Shown: positions 7,997 to 16,287, counted from the first letter of the stretch. The stretch is DNA of 38,585 bases from an uncultured Dietzia sp. (GCF_937873725.1 NZ_CALMYY010000085.1:1-38585), one strand, 5' to 3'. Program-made: numbers and translations. Notes: generated from the sequence alone by a model not told the origin.

Positions 7997-8602
7997 ATGC
8001 CGCCGCTGTCGGAGCCCAAGCAGGACCGAAGCCGGGCCACGCGCCTGCGCCTCCTCGAGGCGACCGTGCACTGTGTGGCCTCGATGGGCTGGACCGCCTC
8101 CACCAACGCCACCATCGCCGACGCCGCGGGGATCAGCCGCGGCGCCCTGCAGCACCACTTCCCCACCAGGGAGAGCCTGGTCGTGGCCGCGCTGGAGTAC
8201 ATGTTCGACAAGCGCACCTCTCTCGTGCTGGCCGTGCCGGTGCCGGAGGCGACGGGGGCGCAGCGCGTGCACTCCGCGGTCGAGGCGTTGGTCGAGGTCT
8301 ACTCCGGCGATCTCTTCCGCGCCGCTCTACAGGTGTGGGCGGCGGCGTCCGTGGACGACAGGGTCCGCGAGGCCGTGATGCCCCTCGAGCGGCGCTTCGC
8401 CCAGGAGGCCCACCGGCTGGCGGTGCGGCTCCTGGGGGAGGTCGACTCGGATCCGGACGTCCGTGCGCTGGTCCAGGCGACCCTCGACCTGTGTCGAGGT
8501 CTGGCGCTGGCCGGGGTCCTGACCGACGACTCCACGCGGCGCGGGTACGTCGTCACGGCCTGGGCCGATCAGCTGGCGCGGGGCCTCGGCCACGCCGGGT
8601 GA
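7997..8602 (+). CDS. TetR/AcrR family transcriptional regulator
   Basis: A 201-residue regulator of standard length. The N-terminal helix-turn-helix covers about residues 20-60 (TRLRLLEATVHCV, then TIADAAGISRGALQHHFPTRE, written here in two parts: TIADAAGI and SRGALQHHF). The C-terminal two thirds form the ligand-binding helical domain, whose ligand is unknown; from context an acyl-CoA is a reasonable guess. The ATG at 7997 has GAGGAGG at good spacing; an in-frame GTG at 7958 is less supported. It is divergent from fadD and probably represses both itself and fadD-SDR through the operator at 7908-7929. Confidence 0.92.
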   Translation: MPPLSEPKQDRSRATRLRLLEATVHCVASMGWTASTNATIADAAGISRGALQHHFPTRESLVVAALEYMFDKRTSLVLAVPVPEATGAQRVHSAVEALVEVYSGDLFRAALQVWAAASVDDRVREAVMPLERRFAQEAHRLAVRLLGEVDSDPDVRALVQATLDLCRGLALAGVLTDDSTRRGYVVTAWADQLARGLGHAG

Positions 8603-8626
8603 GACCGCCCGCGCCGCCACGGACGC

Positions 8627-9502
8627 TCAGCCGCGTCGGATGAACTCCTCGAGCGCCGCCCACGTCTGCTCCGGCGCCTCCTCCACGAGGAAGTGCCCGG
8701 CGTCGATCGGACGGCCCTCCGCGCGGGGGAGTCGCCCGCGCCAGACCTCCAGCGGGTCGACCTCCGCCCCCACCTTGCCCCTCGATCCCCACAGCACCAG
8801 CGTCGGCAGGTCCGGGCGGCGGTCGAAGTCCGACGCGTCGTGCTCGAGGTCCACCGTCGCGCCGGCCAGGTAGTCGCCGCAGATCGCGTGGATCACCCCG
8901 GGCCGCCGGATCGCCTGCTCGTACTCGGCCAGGGCGCGCGGGTGGAAGGCCTCGAGGGGGGAGTACAGGCCGGCCAGCGCCGAGTGGAGGAACCGCACCG
9001 GGTCGTCGACGATCATCGGCTCCGCGATCTCGGGCCGCGCGAGGAAGCCCCAGTGGTAGTACGCGCGGATCATCTCCGGGGTCATCCGCCGCCACACCTC
9101 CGTGGTGGGCAGGATGTCGAGCAGCGCGACGCGCGCGACGAGCCCCGGGTGGTCGAGCACCAGCCGGTGGGCGGTCCGGGCGCCCCGATCGTGGCCGATG
9201 ACGATCGCCTTGCCGTCGTCGCCCCGTCCGAACCCCCGGATCAGGGCGGCGACGTCGGCGGCCATGGCGCGGAAGGAGAAGTCGTCATCGTTGCACACGG
9301 ACGCGCCGTACCCGCGCAGGTCCGGCACCACGACGGTGTGATCCGCCGCCAGGCGGTCGGCGATCGGGTGCCACATCGCGCCGGTCTGCGGGTAGCCGTG
9401 CAGGAGCACCACCAGCGGGCCGGAACCGCCGGCCCGCACGTGGATCCGGGCGCCGGGCGTCTCCACGCTGCCCGGCAGGAACTGGGAGAAGAGTGCGGTC
9501 AC
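8627..9502 (-). CDS. Haloacetate (fluoroacetate) dehalogenase-like alpha/beta hydrolase
   Basis: A 291-residue alpha/beta hydrolase with an aspartate nucleophile. Compared with the characterised Rhodopseudomonas fluoroacetate dehalogenase, every active-site residue has a counterpart: nucleophile D105 in GHDRGART, carboxylate-binding R106 and R109, D129 in LLDILPT, halide-cradle H150/W151 in YYHWGF and Y211 in CGDYLAG, and catalytic H270 in DAGHFLVEE. The oxyanion region is HGYPQT (35-40). It should hydrolyse C-halogen bonds of short haloacids, though epoxide hydrolysis by a relative cannot be excluded. The GTG start has GAGGAG about 7 nt upstream. It is convergent with tetR (24 bp apart) and divergent from the next hydrolase. 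Confidence 0.85.
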   Translation of the reverse strand: MTALFSQFLPGSVETPGARIHVRAGGSGPLVVLLHGYPQTGAMWHPIADRLAADHTVVVPDLRGYGASVCNDDDFSFRAMAADVAALIRGFGRGDDGKAIVIGHDRGARTAHRLVLDHPGLVARVALLDILPTTEVWRRMTPEMIRAYYHWGFLARPEIAEPMIVDDPVRFLHSALAGLYSPLEAFHPRALAEYEQAIRRPGVIHAICGDYLAGATVDLEHDASDFDRRPDLPTLVLWGSRGKVGAEVDPLEVWRGRLPRAEGRPIDAGHFLVEEAPEQTWAALEEFIRRG

Positions 9503-9555
9503 GTGGGCTCCTCGGTGATCGGCGGCCTCTCGCGCGACCCTACAGAGGGTAAAGG

Positions 9556-9576
9556 GGTCCGGCGCCGGCGCGGACC
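9556..9576. promoter_or_regulatory. Inverted repeat between divergent hydrolase genes
   Basis: GGTCCG, nine bases, CGGACC, ending 3 bp before the GACAAT -10-like box of the rightward hydrolase. It is placed where an operator would be, but no regulator gene is adjacent. Confidence 0.35.
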
Positions 9577-9591
9577 GGCGACAATCGCACC

Positions 9592-10944
9592 ATGCAGCGA
9601 TCCCCCCGCCCGACGTTCACCGAGCTCACCGCGGGACGTGCGTTCCCGCCGATGTCCGGACGGAAGGGCCCCGACCTGGCGGCAGCCGGGTACACCGAGT
9701 CCGAGTGGACCGCCTCGGGCCGGGCCCTGTCCTACCGCGCGGACGCCACCCCGGAGGACGGGCGCTTCGAGCTCACCGAGGCCGACTCGGCCCCCTTCGC
9801 CACGCGCGTGCTGGTGCGCCGACCGCAGGCCGGGGCGTTCAGCGGCGTGGTCCTGGTGGAGTGGCTCAACGTCAGTGGAGGGCAGGACGCGGCACCCGAC
9901 TACACCTATCTCGCCGACGAGATCCTCCGGGCCGGACACGCGTGGGTCGGCGTGTCGGCGCAGTTCATCGCGGTCGAGGGCGGGGACGCGGCGGTGGGCC
10001 TCGGCGGGCAGACCACCGGGCTGCGGGCCCAGCGGCCCGAGCGCTACGGCGACCTGCACCACCCCGGGGACGCCTACTCCTACGACATCGTCACGCAGGT
10101 GGGCCGGTCCGCCCGCCGGCCGGACGGTCACGGGCCGCTCGCGGACCTCACCCCGCACACGGTGATCGCGGTCGGCGAGTCCCAGTCGGCGTTCGCTTTG
10201 ACCTCGTACGTCAACGGCGTCCACCCGCTGGCCCGCGAGTTCGACGCGTTCCTCCTCCACAGCCGTGGAGCCGGGTACCTGCCCTTCGACGACCGCGGCC
10301 GCGGCGCGGACATCCGCGCGGCCCTGACCCGGGGCCCGGCCCGGTTGCGCGAGGACGTCGGCGTGCCCGTGGTGGTGGTCCAGGCCGAGGGCGACCTGGT
10401 GGGCCTGATCGGCTCGGCCCCCGCGCGCCAGCCCGACTCCGAGTGGGTGATGACGTGGGAGATCGCCGGACAGGGGCACGCGGACCTGTACCAGCTGGGG
10501 GAGTTCGCGCAGTTCGTCGACTGCCACGGCCCGGTCAACAGCGGCCAGCAGGTGTTCGTCCTGCGGGCCGGGCTGCGCCACCTGCTCGAGTGGGTCGCCG
10601 GGGGTGCGCGTCCGCCGGCCGCGCCGCCGGTGGAGATCGACGACGACGAGGTGATCGCCGACGAGCTGGGCAACGCCCGCGGAGGCGTGAGGACGCCGGC
10701 CGTGGAGGCCCCGGTCGAGCAGCTCACCGGCGTCCCCCACCCCGAGGCGCAGCCCCTGTGCATGCTCCTCGGCCGGACCGTGGAGCTGGACGAGCAACTG
10801 CTGCGGCGGCGGTGGCGGGATCGCGATCACTACCTGGGCGCCTACCGTGAGGCGACGGACCGGCTCGTCGCCGAGGGGTTCCTCCTGGCAGAGGACCGCG
10901 AGGAGATCCTCGCCGACGCCCGCCCGGAGCGCGTCACCTGGTGA
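9592..10944 (+). CDS. Alpha/beta hydrolase domain protein (PF20091-like)
   Basis: A 450-residue cytoplasmic protein. The nucleophile elbow is GESQSA with Ser at 197, preceded by strands such as SGVVLVEWLNVSGG typical of the large actinobacterial alpha/beta hydrolase-domain family. The acid is probably in VVQAEGDLVG and the histidine in GQGHADLYQ. The substrate is unknown; an esterase or lactonase role is plausible. There is no signal peptide. No ribosome site precedes the ATG, but a GACAAT box lies 6 nt upstream, consistent with a leaderless mRNA. It is divergent from the dehalogenase-like gene, and its last 11 bp overlap the convergent yhhN-like gene tail to tail. Confidence 0.8.
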   Translation: MQRSPRPTFTELTAGRAFPPMSGRKGPDLAAAGYTESEWTASGRALSYRADATPEDGRFELTEADSAPFATRVLVRRPQAGAFSGVVLVEWLNVSGGQDAAPDYTYLADEILRAGHAWVGVSAQFIAVEGGDAAVGLGGQTTGLRAQRPERYGDLHHPGDAYSYDIVTQVGRSARRPDGHGPLADLTPHTVIAVGESQSAFALTSYVNGVHPLAREFDAFLLHSRGAGYLPFDDRGRGADIRAALTRGPARLREDVGVPVVVVQAEGDLVGLIGSAPARQPDSEWVMTWEIAGQGHADLYQLGEFAQFVDCHGPVNSGQQVFVLRAGLRHLLEWVAGGARPPAAPPVEIDDDEVIADELGNARGGVRTPAVEAPVEQLTGVPHPEAQPLCMLLGRTVELDEQLLRRRWRDRDHYLGAYREATDRLVAEGFLLAEDREEILADARPERVTW

Positions 10945-11590
10945 CGGCCCGGCCGGGGGGCCGGGTGCGCAGGACGACCGCCACGAACAGGGCCTGCGCG
11001 GCCACGTAGGTGGCCATCACCACCAGGTCCCGCCGCGGCCAGTCCACGAGCTCCGGGCGGAACGCGCCAAGGGCGATCAGCCCGTCGGAGAGCACGAACA
11101 GCGCACCGCCCAGCCCGCCGACCCAGCCGTGGCTCGCCGCGAGGTAGGCGGTCGCGGCCAGGAGCAGCCCGTAGACCACCACCGCCGGGGCCAGCGCCCC
11201 GGCCTGCGGCACGGTCACCGCGAGCAGGGCCGCGGCCACGGCGATGAGCAGCAGCGTGAACGCCAGCGGGGGACGGCCCCTGGGCACGCGGGTGAACGCC
11301 ACGACCCACAGCACCTGCGCCACCGCGAACCCGCCCACCATCGCCAGGAACCGCGCGTCCTCGGGCACGACCTTGGGCAGGGAGTCGCCCACCCAGCTCG
11401 CGGCCAGCGCGCCGAGCGCCCACCGCCAGGAGGGTCCGCGGCCCTCGCGGGGCAACGCCAGCAGCACGACGGCCAGCGCGGGCATGAGCAGGACCTGTGA
11501 CAACGAAGCCGCGGTCGCGGCGCCGGCCGCGAGCGCCGCCAGGTGCACGAGGGTCACCAGGGCGAGGGGGATCCAGCTCAGCACGCTCAT
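10934..11590 (-). CDS. YhhN/TMEM86 family membrane protein (lysoplasmalogenase-like)
   Basis: A 218-residue integral membrane protein with about eight hydrophobic helices. Segments such as SWVGDSLPK and ALFVLSDGLIAL match the YhhN/TMEM86 pattern with conserved aspartates in membrane segments. Animal members hydrolyse lysoplasmalogens; bacterial function is less certain. The ATG has only pyrimidines upstream, but a TACCGT -10 box (11598-11603) lies 7 nt away, so the transcript is probably leaderless. It is 63 bp downstream of the MFS gene and overlaps the convergent hydrolase by 11 bp. Confidence 0.82.
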   Translation of the reverse strand: MSVLSWIPLALVTLVHLAALAAGAATAASLSQVLLMPALAVVLLALPREGRGPSWRWALGALAASWVGDSLPKVVPEDARFLAMVGGFAVAQVLWVVAFTRVPRGRPPLAFTLLLIAVAAALLAVTVPQAGALAPAVVVYGLLLAATAYLAASHGWVGGLGGALFVLSDGLIALGAFRPELVDWPRRDLVVMATYVAAQALFVAVVLRTRPPGRAVTR

Positions 11591-11605
11591 GCGGAGGACG
11601 GTATC

Positions 11606-11630
11606 GCCCGGGGGTGCCCCGGCACCGGGC
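11606..11630 (-). terminator. GC hairpin between the MFS gene and the yhhN-like gene
   Basis: GCCCG pairs with CGGGC and GTGC with GCAC around a four-base loop, with a three-base bulge on one side. It follows the MFS stop by about 24 bp and could end the marR-MFS transcript. There is no T-tract. Confidence 0.4.
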
Positions 11631-11653
11631 TACGCGGGACCTCGTCGTCGTGA

Positions 11654-13048
11654 TCAGGCGCGTCGGGACAGGACGGCGTGCCACGTCAACGCCACCATCA
11701 CCGCCGCGCAACACGCCACGCCCATGGCAAACGCGACGGTGATGCCCGCCTCGGTGGAGTAGGTCGAGTCGGACGGGTGGGCGGCGAGCACGGCGGCGGA
11801 CAGCGCGGCGCCGACCGCCCCGCCGACCGTGCGCAGGACCTGGTTGAAGCTCACCGCGCTGCCGAGCTGGTCCGCCGCCACGCTGCGGGCGATCAGCGCG
11901 GGCATGGCGGCGTAGCCCGAGCCGATCCCGGCGCCGAACAGGAACATGCCGGCGGCCAGCGTCCAGAAGTTCGCGTGCGCCAGCCACAGCAGCACCGACG
12001 CCAGGGTCATCACGGCCGCCCCCACCGGGAGGAAGACCGCCATGTCCAGGCGCCGGGACAGGGCGCGGACGGCCCGGTTGGCCAGGAGGCTGCCCACCGA
12101 CAGCGGGGCCATCATGAACCCGGCCCACATCAGCGGGACGTCCAGCCCGAAGCCCGTGGTGGTGGGGGCCTGGGCGACCAGGCTCGCGATGGACAGGCCG
12201 ATGTACATGGCCGTGCCCAGCCCGATCGCGGTGGCGTTGGCCAGCAGCACCTCGGGGCGGCGGACCACCCGGAGGTTGATGAGGGGGTGCCGGGTCCGGA
12301 CGCTGTGGACGGCCCACGCGGCGAGCGCCGCGAGCGACACCGCCAGCACGGCCAGCGCCCGCGGCGCGCCCCAGCCCCAGCCCGGCGCCTCGGAGATCCA
12401 CAGCAGGAGCGTCGCCAGGCCGAGGCCCAACAGGGCGGCGCCGAGCAGGTCGAACCGGGTCCGCGGGGCATGCGGGTCCGGGCCGGCGGGGATGAAGCGC
12501 CACACCCCGACCGCGGCGGTGGCCACGAAGAGCGCGGCGAAGGCGAACGCGGCGCGGTGGCCGAACGCGGACGCGAGCACCCCCGTGAGCGGATACCCCA
12601 GCCCCATCCCCACCGACACCGTGACGGACAGGGTGGAGATCGCGGGTTGGGACTCGGGGTGACCCAGGTGCCGCCGGGCCAGGGCGATGGTGACCGGGAC
12701 GGTGCCGTACAGCAGGCCCTGCAGCGCGCGGCCGAGGAGGAAGACGGTGAAGTCGGTGGCGACGGTGGCCACCACCGAGCCGGCGAAGATCACGCCGAGC
12801 GAGACCAGGAGCAGGCGCCGGGCGTGCGGCCCGTCGGCGAGGCGCCCCATGATCGGGGTGGCCACGGCGCCCACGAGGAGGTTCACGGTGAGCATCCACT
12901 GGGCGGCGCTCACGGTGATGCCGAACTCGGTGGCCACCGACGGCACCAGGAGCATGCCGAGCGAGCTGACGATCGCGCTGGTCAGCGCCGCGTAGACGAG
13001 CGCCGGGACGAACCTGCGGGGCGCGGGCCGGCGGTCGGTGGTGGTCAC
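11654..13048 (-). CDS. MFS drug-type efflux transporter
   Basis: A 464-residue multi-spanning protein. MFS motif A-like GRLADGPHARRLLL follows the second helix, and hydrophobic segments fill the rest (12-14 helices), consistent with the DHA group of proton-coupled exporters. Its GTG start overlaps the marR stop in GTGA, so it is translationally coupled to marR. That arrangement, a MarR regulator with its own exporter, points to efflux of a toxic or antibiotic-like compound that also acts as the MarR inducer. The substrate is unknown. Confidence 0.9.
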   Translation of the reverse strand: MTTTDRRPAPRRFVPALVYAALTSAIVSSLGMLLVPSVATEFGITVSAAQWMLTVNLLVGAVATPIMGRLADGPHARRLLLVSLGVIFAGSVVATVATDFTVFLLGRALQGLLYGTVPVTIALARRHLGHPESQPAISTLSVTVSVGMGLGYPLTGVLASAFGHRAAFAFAALFVATAAVGVWRFIPAGPDPHAPRTRFDLLGAALLGLGLATLLLWISEAPGWGWGAPRALAVLAVSLAALAAWAVHSVRTRHPLINLRVVRRPEVLLANATAIGLGTAMYIGLSIASLVAQAPTTTGFGLDVPLMWAGFMMAPLSVGSLLANRAVRALSRRLDMAVFLPVGAAVMTLASVLLWLAHANFWTLAAGMFLFGAGIGSGYAAMPALIARSVAADQLGSAVSFNQVLRTVGGAVGAALSAAVLAAHPSDSTYSTEAGITVAFAMGVACCAAVMVALTWHAVLSRRA

Positions 13049-13479
13049 CGGACGTCCTCCGGGCCCAGCCGGCGGAGCAGGGGTACGGCCGCGGCCAGGG
13101 TGGCGCGTTCGGACTCGCTCAGGCCGTCGGCCACCGCGTGGATCAACCACTCCTGGCCCGCCGCGCGTTCGCTGACCAGGCGCTCCCGTCCGGCGTCGGT
13201 GAGGGTGACGAGCGTCCGCCTGCCGTCGCCGGGGTCCGGGCTGCGGGAGACCAGGCCCAGGTCCGCGAGCTCGCGGATCGCGTTGGCCACCGCCTGGTGG
13301 CTGATGCGCTCGCGGGCGGCGAGGTCGGTGGCGGCGAGTGCGCCGTGGCGCTCGAGGCTCGCCATGATCCCGGTCTTGCCCATGGACAGCGTCCGGTGCT
13401 CGCCGAACCGCCGCCACAGCGGGCGCAGGGCCTCGCGCAGGTCGGCGGCCAGGGCGGTCGGGTCGGGAGGGTCGGTCAC
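13045..13479 (-). CDS. MarR family transcriptional regulator
   Basis: A 144-residue winged-helix protein. The recognition region ISHQAVANAIRELADLGLV and the wing SPDPGDGRRTLVTLT are clear (about residues 60-95), with flanking dimerisation helices. The GTG start lies 7 nt after a TAGACT box (13487-13492), so the mRNA is likely leaderless. A 30-bp near-perfect palindrome immediately upstream overlaps that -10 box and is the expected autorepression site. Its stop overlaps the start of the MFS gene by 4 bp. Confidence 0.92.
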   Translation of the reverse strand: MTDPPDPTALAADLREALRPLWRRFGEHRTLSMGKTGIMASLERHGALAATDLAARERISHQAVANAIRELADLGLVSRSPDPGDGRRTLVTLTDAGRERLVSERAAGQEWLIHAVADGLSESERATLAAAVPLLRRLGPEDVR

Positions 13480-13486
13480 CCCGCAG

Positions 13487-13492
13487 AGTCTA
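13487..13492 (-). promoter_or_regulatory. -10 box of marR-MFS
   Basis: TAGACT on the minus strand, 7 nt before the GTG. No convincing -35 is visible at 17 bp. The operator overlaps the box by 3 bp. Confidence 0.5.
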
Positions 13493-13519
13493 CAACTAGA
13501 TTGCGCAATCTGCTTGTAG
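13490..13519. promoter_or_regulatory. MarR operator, 30-bp palindrome
   Basis: The half-sites are CTACAACTAGATTGC and GCAATCTGCTTGTAG. They match at 13 of 15 positions, with a perfect 14-bp centre (AGATTGC/GCAATCT). It lies 10 bp upstream of marR. Confidence 0.85.
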
Positions 13520-13540
13520 GTAGGGACCCCCGTCCGGGTC

Positions 13541-14884
13541 TCAGTACGTCCCGCAGTTGACCGGCGCCGGCAGCCCGTCGATCCGGTCCGCCAGGTACTG
13601 CACGGCCCCGCCGAGCCCGGTGAGCATCGGCGCGGCGTGGTTGATCACCATCCCGGTGGCCACCGGCGGGGTGTGGTCGATCACCATGTCCACGGCCACC
13701 CCCCGCGCACACCAGTCGCGGCCCAGCTGCAGGGACTGCGGGCCGGCCACCACGTCGTCGTTCACCGGCGAGAGGATCCGCACCGGCGTGGTGGGCGTGA
13801 GCCGGCCGATGCGCTGGCGCTCGAGGAAGCCCATGATCACGGGGTCCTGTCGGGCGATGTCGCCGGCGGAGGCGCCGGAGGCGGTGAACTCGCCTGTGCG
13901 GCGCTGGAAGAACTGGACGGCGGTCTCGCCGATGCACTGATCCGAGGTGACCGCCAGCATCTGGCGACCCCGGTCGTTGAGGTGCCCGTCGAGCGCGTCC
14001 GCCATCTGCGGATAGGCCGCCACGAGGCTGTTCAGGGCGTACCCGATCACGCCGGCGATCGCGGAACCGTCGGCCTTCTCCAGGGTGGCCAGGAGGTCGG
14101 CGGGCGGCGAGCCGGCCGCGGTCCCCACCAGGTTGATCTCGGGCGCGTACTGCGGGTGGAGCTCCGCGGCCGCGGCCACGGAGCCGCCCCCCTGGGAGTA
14201 GCCGATGAACACCGTCCGCGGGCCGGGGCCGACGTCCGCGCCGGGCACGGTCGGGGCGGCCCGGGCGAGGTCGAGCACCGCGCGGGCGGACGCCTCACGG
14301 TTCACGTACGAGTGGATGCCCGGCGTGCCCAGGCCCTCGTAGTCGGTGATCGCGACCGCCCAGCCGCGGGCGAGCAACGCGTAGGCCTTGATCAGCTCGT
14401 AGCCCACCCCGACGCCAGGGGGGTCCGTCCGGACGGTGGCGAGGTTCTGGAACGTCGTGGACGGCGCGCAGTGGTCGCCCTGTCCCTGCGTGCCGGGCGC
14501 GATCACCGCGAGCGGTCGGGTGCCCGGGCCGGTCCACGGGGCGCGGGGCTGGAGGTAGGCGCCGGTCACGGCGATCTGCTGGCCCCGCGAGCCGACCGAG
14601 GTGTACATGATCCGCCGGGCGTCGGTGGACAGCGGGCCGGCGGCCGAGGTGAGCTGTTCCGCCCCCGGGATCGCCGGGAGGGCGCCGGCCAGCGGGAAGG
14701 CCTCGGTCCTGATGAGCGCGCCCGCGGCGGCGGGCAGCTCGGCCGGCGGCTGGTAGAACGCCGGAGCCGGGTGGGTGGACGAGCCCTGGGCGGCGGCGGG
14801 CGCGATCGCCGCCCCGCCGGCGAGGGTGGTGACGATGGTGGTGGCGAATGCGGCTGCGCGCATCGCGGTTCGACGAAGTGGCAC
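13541..14884 (-). CDS. Secretory lipase family protein
   Basis: About 447 residues. An N-terminal signal peptide (RRTAMRAAAF, a hydrophobic core, then APAAA) predicts export. The nucleophile elbow GYSQGGG and the pattern VIAPGTQGQGDHCAPS with AITDYEGLGTPG identify the fungal/actinobacterial secretory lipase family (LIP, PF03583-like), which hydrolyses acylglycerols or other esters outside the cell. Candidate acid and base lie in SPVNDDVV and in VIDHTPP or INHAAP. I chose the GTG at 14884, which follows GGGGGGA and gives a normal signal peptide. A GTG at 14914 in the same frame is possible, and a TAGACT box lies 11 nt before it. It ends 21 bp from the marR operator, on the same strand as marR. 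Confidence 0.87.
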   Translation of the reverse strand: MPLRRTAMRAAAFATTIVTTLAGGAAIAPAAAQGSSTHPAPAFYQPPAELPAAAGALIRTEAFPLAGALPAIPGAEQLTSAAGPLSTDARRIMYTSVGSRGQQIAVTGAYLQPRAPWTGPGTRPLAVIAPGTQGQGDHCAPSTTFQNLATVRTDPPGVGVGYELIKAYALLARGWAVAITDYEGLGTPGIHSYVNREASARAVLDLARAAPTVPGADVGPGPRTVFIGYSQGGGSVAAAAELHPQYAPEINLVGTAAGSPPADLLATLEKADGSAIAGVIGYALNSLVAAYPQMADALDGHLNDRGRQMLAVTSDQCIGETAVQFFQRRTGEFTASGASAGDIARQDPVIMGFLERQRIGRLTPTTPVRILSPVNDDVVAGPQSLQLGRDWCARGVAVDMVIDHTPPVATGMVINHAAPMLTGLGGAVQYLADRIDGLPAPVNCGTY

Positions 14885-15023
14885 GGTCCCCCCGGCTGCT
14901 GTGTTCTGACTCACGAAGTAAGCAGAGTCTAGGGTCGCCGTCCCCCCAGCCTGCGAACGGGGCCGCGCGAAAATCTCAGAGGACTCCTAGCTTGCCGGGG
15001 TAGCGGAAGGTGTCGCATCAACA

Positions 15024-15044
15024 TAGTGTGTGTCCTATCTCACA
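15024..15044 (+). promoter_or_regulatory. GlxR-type site overlapping the promoter of the membrane protein
   Basis: TGTGTCCTATCTCACA (15029-15044) differs from the GlxR consensus TGTGANNTANNTCACA at one base and has the central TA. A TAGTGT box (15024-15029) would place the transcription start inside the site, so binding should repress. The ATG is 33 bp downstream. Confidence 0.65.
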
Positions 15045-15077
15045 TCTCCGACGTGGGCACCCGAGAGGACGACCGAC

Positions 15078-15632
15078 ATGACCATCCACGCTCCCCATGT
15101 CCCCGATCGCGCGGCCTCCCCGGAGTCCGCGACGGCCGGCACGAGGAAGGCCCAGCCGGTGATCCAGAGCCGGGTCGGCGCCCCGGTCGCCCTGGCCGGT
15201 CTGGCGATCGCCCTGATCAGCCTGTACCTGCCCTGGGTGTCCGGCGGCGGCCAGTCCATCACCGGCATCTCGCTGCCCGACGTGCTGGGCCTCCGGGCCA
15301 TCACCCCGGTGAACTTCCTCGGGCTGGTCGGCCTGTCCGTCCTCGCCGTGGTCACGCTCCTCAGCCGACTGGGCATCTTCGCCATCCTCAACGCGGTGAC
15401 GGCGACCCTGGTCCTGGTCGCCCACCTGGGCTTCGTCTGGGTGCTCTACGGCTCCACCGGCACCTCGGAGCCGACCCTCACGGGCCTGTCCCCGGAGATG
15501 GCGGTGACCTACGGGCCGTACGTCGCCGTGATCGGCTTCGTGCTGGTGATCGCGGGGTCCGTCGCGGCCGCGATGTCCGCGGAGTACCTGCTGCCGGACC
15601 GGGCGGAGGGTCGGTTGCTCGCGCGCGGCTAG
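15078..15632 (+). CDS. Four-helix membrane protein of unknown function
   Basis: A 184-residue protein. A hydrophilic N terminus of about 30 residues is followed by four hydrophobic helices (starting PVALAGLAIALISL, FLGLVGLSVLAVV, ILNAVTATLVLVA and YVAVIGFVLVIAG), with a short extracytoplasmic loop containing PWVSGGGQS. No enzyme motif is visible. The ATG at 15078 is preceded by GAGAGGA; an in-frame ATG at 15030 lies inside the GlxR-type site and has no ribosome signal. Control by a cAMP-responsive regulator is suggested by the upstream site. It is convergent with the next membrane-protein gene across a strong terminator. Confidence 0.75.
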   Translation: MTIHAPHVPDRAASPESATAGTRKAQPVIQSRVGAPVALAGLAIALISLYLPWVSGGGQSITGISLPDVLGLRAITPVNFLGLVGLSVLAVVTLLSRLGIFAILNAVTATLVLVAHLGFVWVLYGSTGTSEPTLTGLSPEMAVTYGPYVAVIGFVLVIAGSVAAAMSAEYLLPDRAEGRLLARG

Positions 15633-15647
15633 GCGCAACCCGCCGGA

Positions 15648-15686
15648 CGAGGGCCGTCATCCGGGCCGACCGGATGGCGGCCCTCG
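15648..15686. terminator. Strong bidirectional hairpin terminator
   Basis: Two 17-nt arms (15648-15664 and 15670-15686) pair completely with a single T-G wobble, around a 5-nt loop. It lies exactly between two convergent stop codons (15632 and 15688). A T-tract is absent, as is common in high-GC actinobacteria. Confidence 0.8.
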
Positions 15687-15687
15687 C

Positions 15688-16287
15688 CTATCCCGCGGCC
15701 CGTCGGTGCAGCACCGCCCAGTGGGTGGCCAGGAACGCCGCGGTGACGCCGAACACCACCCAGGTGAGCGCGGCGGAGACCGGCCCGCCGACGAAGAATC
15801 CGAGGACCAGGGCGAGGACCCAGTCGACGACGAACACCAGCACCGTCAGCCCGAGCGCGAGAACGACACGACCGGGCGAGCGGCGGACGCTGCGCGAGGT
15901 GGACCACCTCGGCGTCGTCGCCAGGGCCGTGAGCGCCGGCAGCCCCGCCACGGCGACGACCAGCGGCAGGACCGGCGAGAGGATCCCGGCCACGGCACCG
16001 AGGCCCACGGCCCCCGCCGCGCCGGCCAGCAACCCGACCGGCGGTCTCGAGGCCGGCGGCATCGAGAACGTCGCGCCCGGGCGGACGGCCGAGGCCGCCG
16101 CCCACACGACCAGCCAGAGTGCGACGATCACCGCCACCACGGACGCGACCGCGCGGAGGGTGAAGCCCCACGTGCCCTCCGGCGTCGGGTCTCCGATCAC
16201 CAGTACGGCCTGGACGAGCGCGGTGACGACGACGACGGGGATCGTCACCCGTGCGCCCCGCGCGAACCCCCGCCACGTCCCGATCAT
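15688..16287 (-). CDS. Multi-spanning membrane protein, third gene of the phosphoesterase operon
   Basis: A 199-residue, very hydrophobic protein with about five helices. The charged loop TTPRWSTSRSVRRSPGR separates the third and fourth. I do not recognise a family or catalytic motif. The ATG overlaps the lipoprotein stop in ATGA, so translation is coupled to the two upstream genes. The context suggests a membrane partner of the secreted phosphoesterase and lipoprotein. The operon ends at the hairpin 2 bp beyond the stop. Confidence 0.75.
   Translation of the reverse strand: MIGTWRGFARGARVTIPVVVVTALVQAVLVIGDPTPEGTWGFTLRAVASVVAVIVALWLVVWAAASAVRPGATFSMPPASRPPVGLLAGAAGAVGLGAVAGILSPVLPLVVAVAGLPALTALATTPRWSTSRSVRRSPGRVVLALGLTVLVFVVDWVLALVLGFFVGGPVSAALTWVVFGVTAAFLATHWAVLHRRAAG

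Noticed and set aside
5482..8643. Very long plus-strand frame of over 1000 codons
   Set aside because: It covers the antisense of the SDR and fadD genes and the wrong frame of tetR; the composition is typical of a GC-driven shadow.
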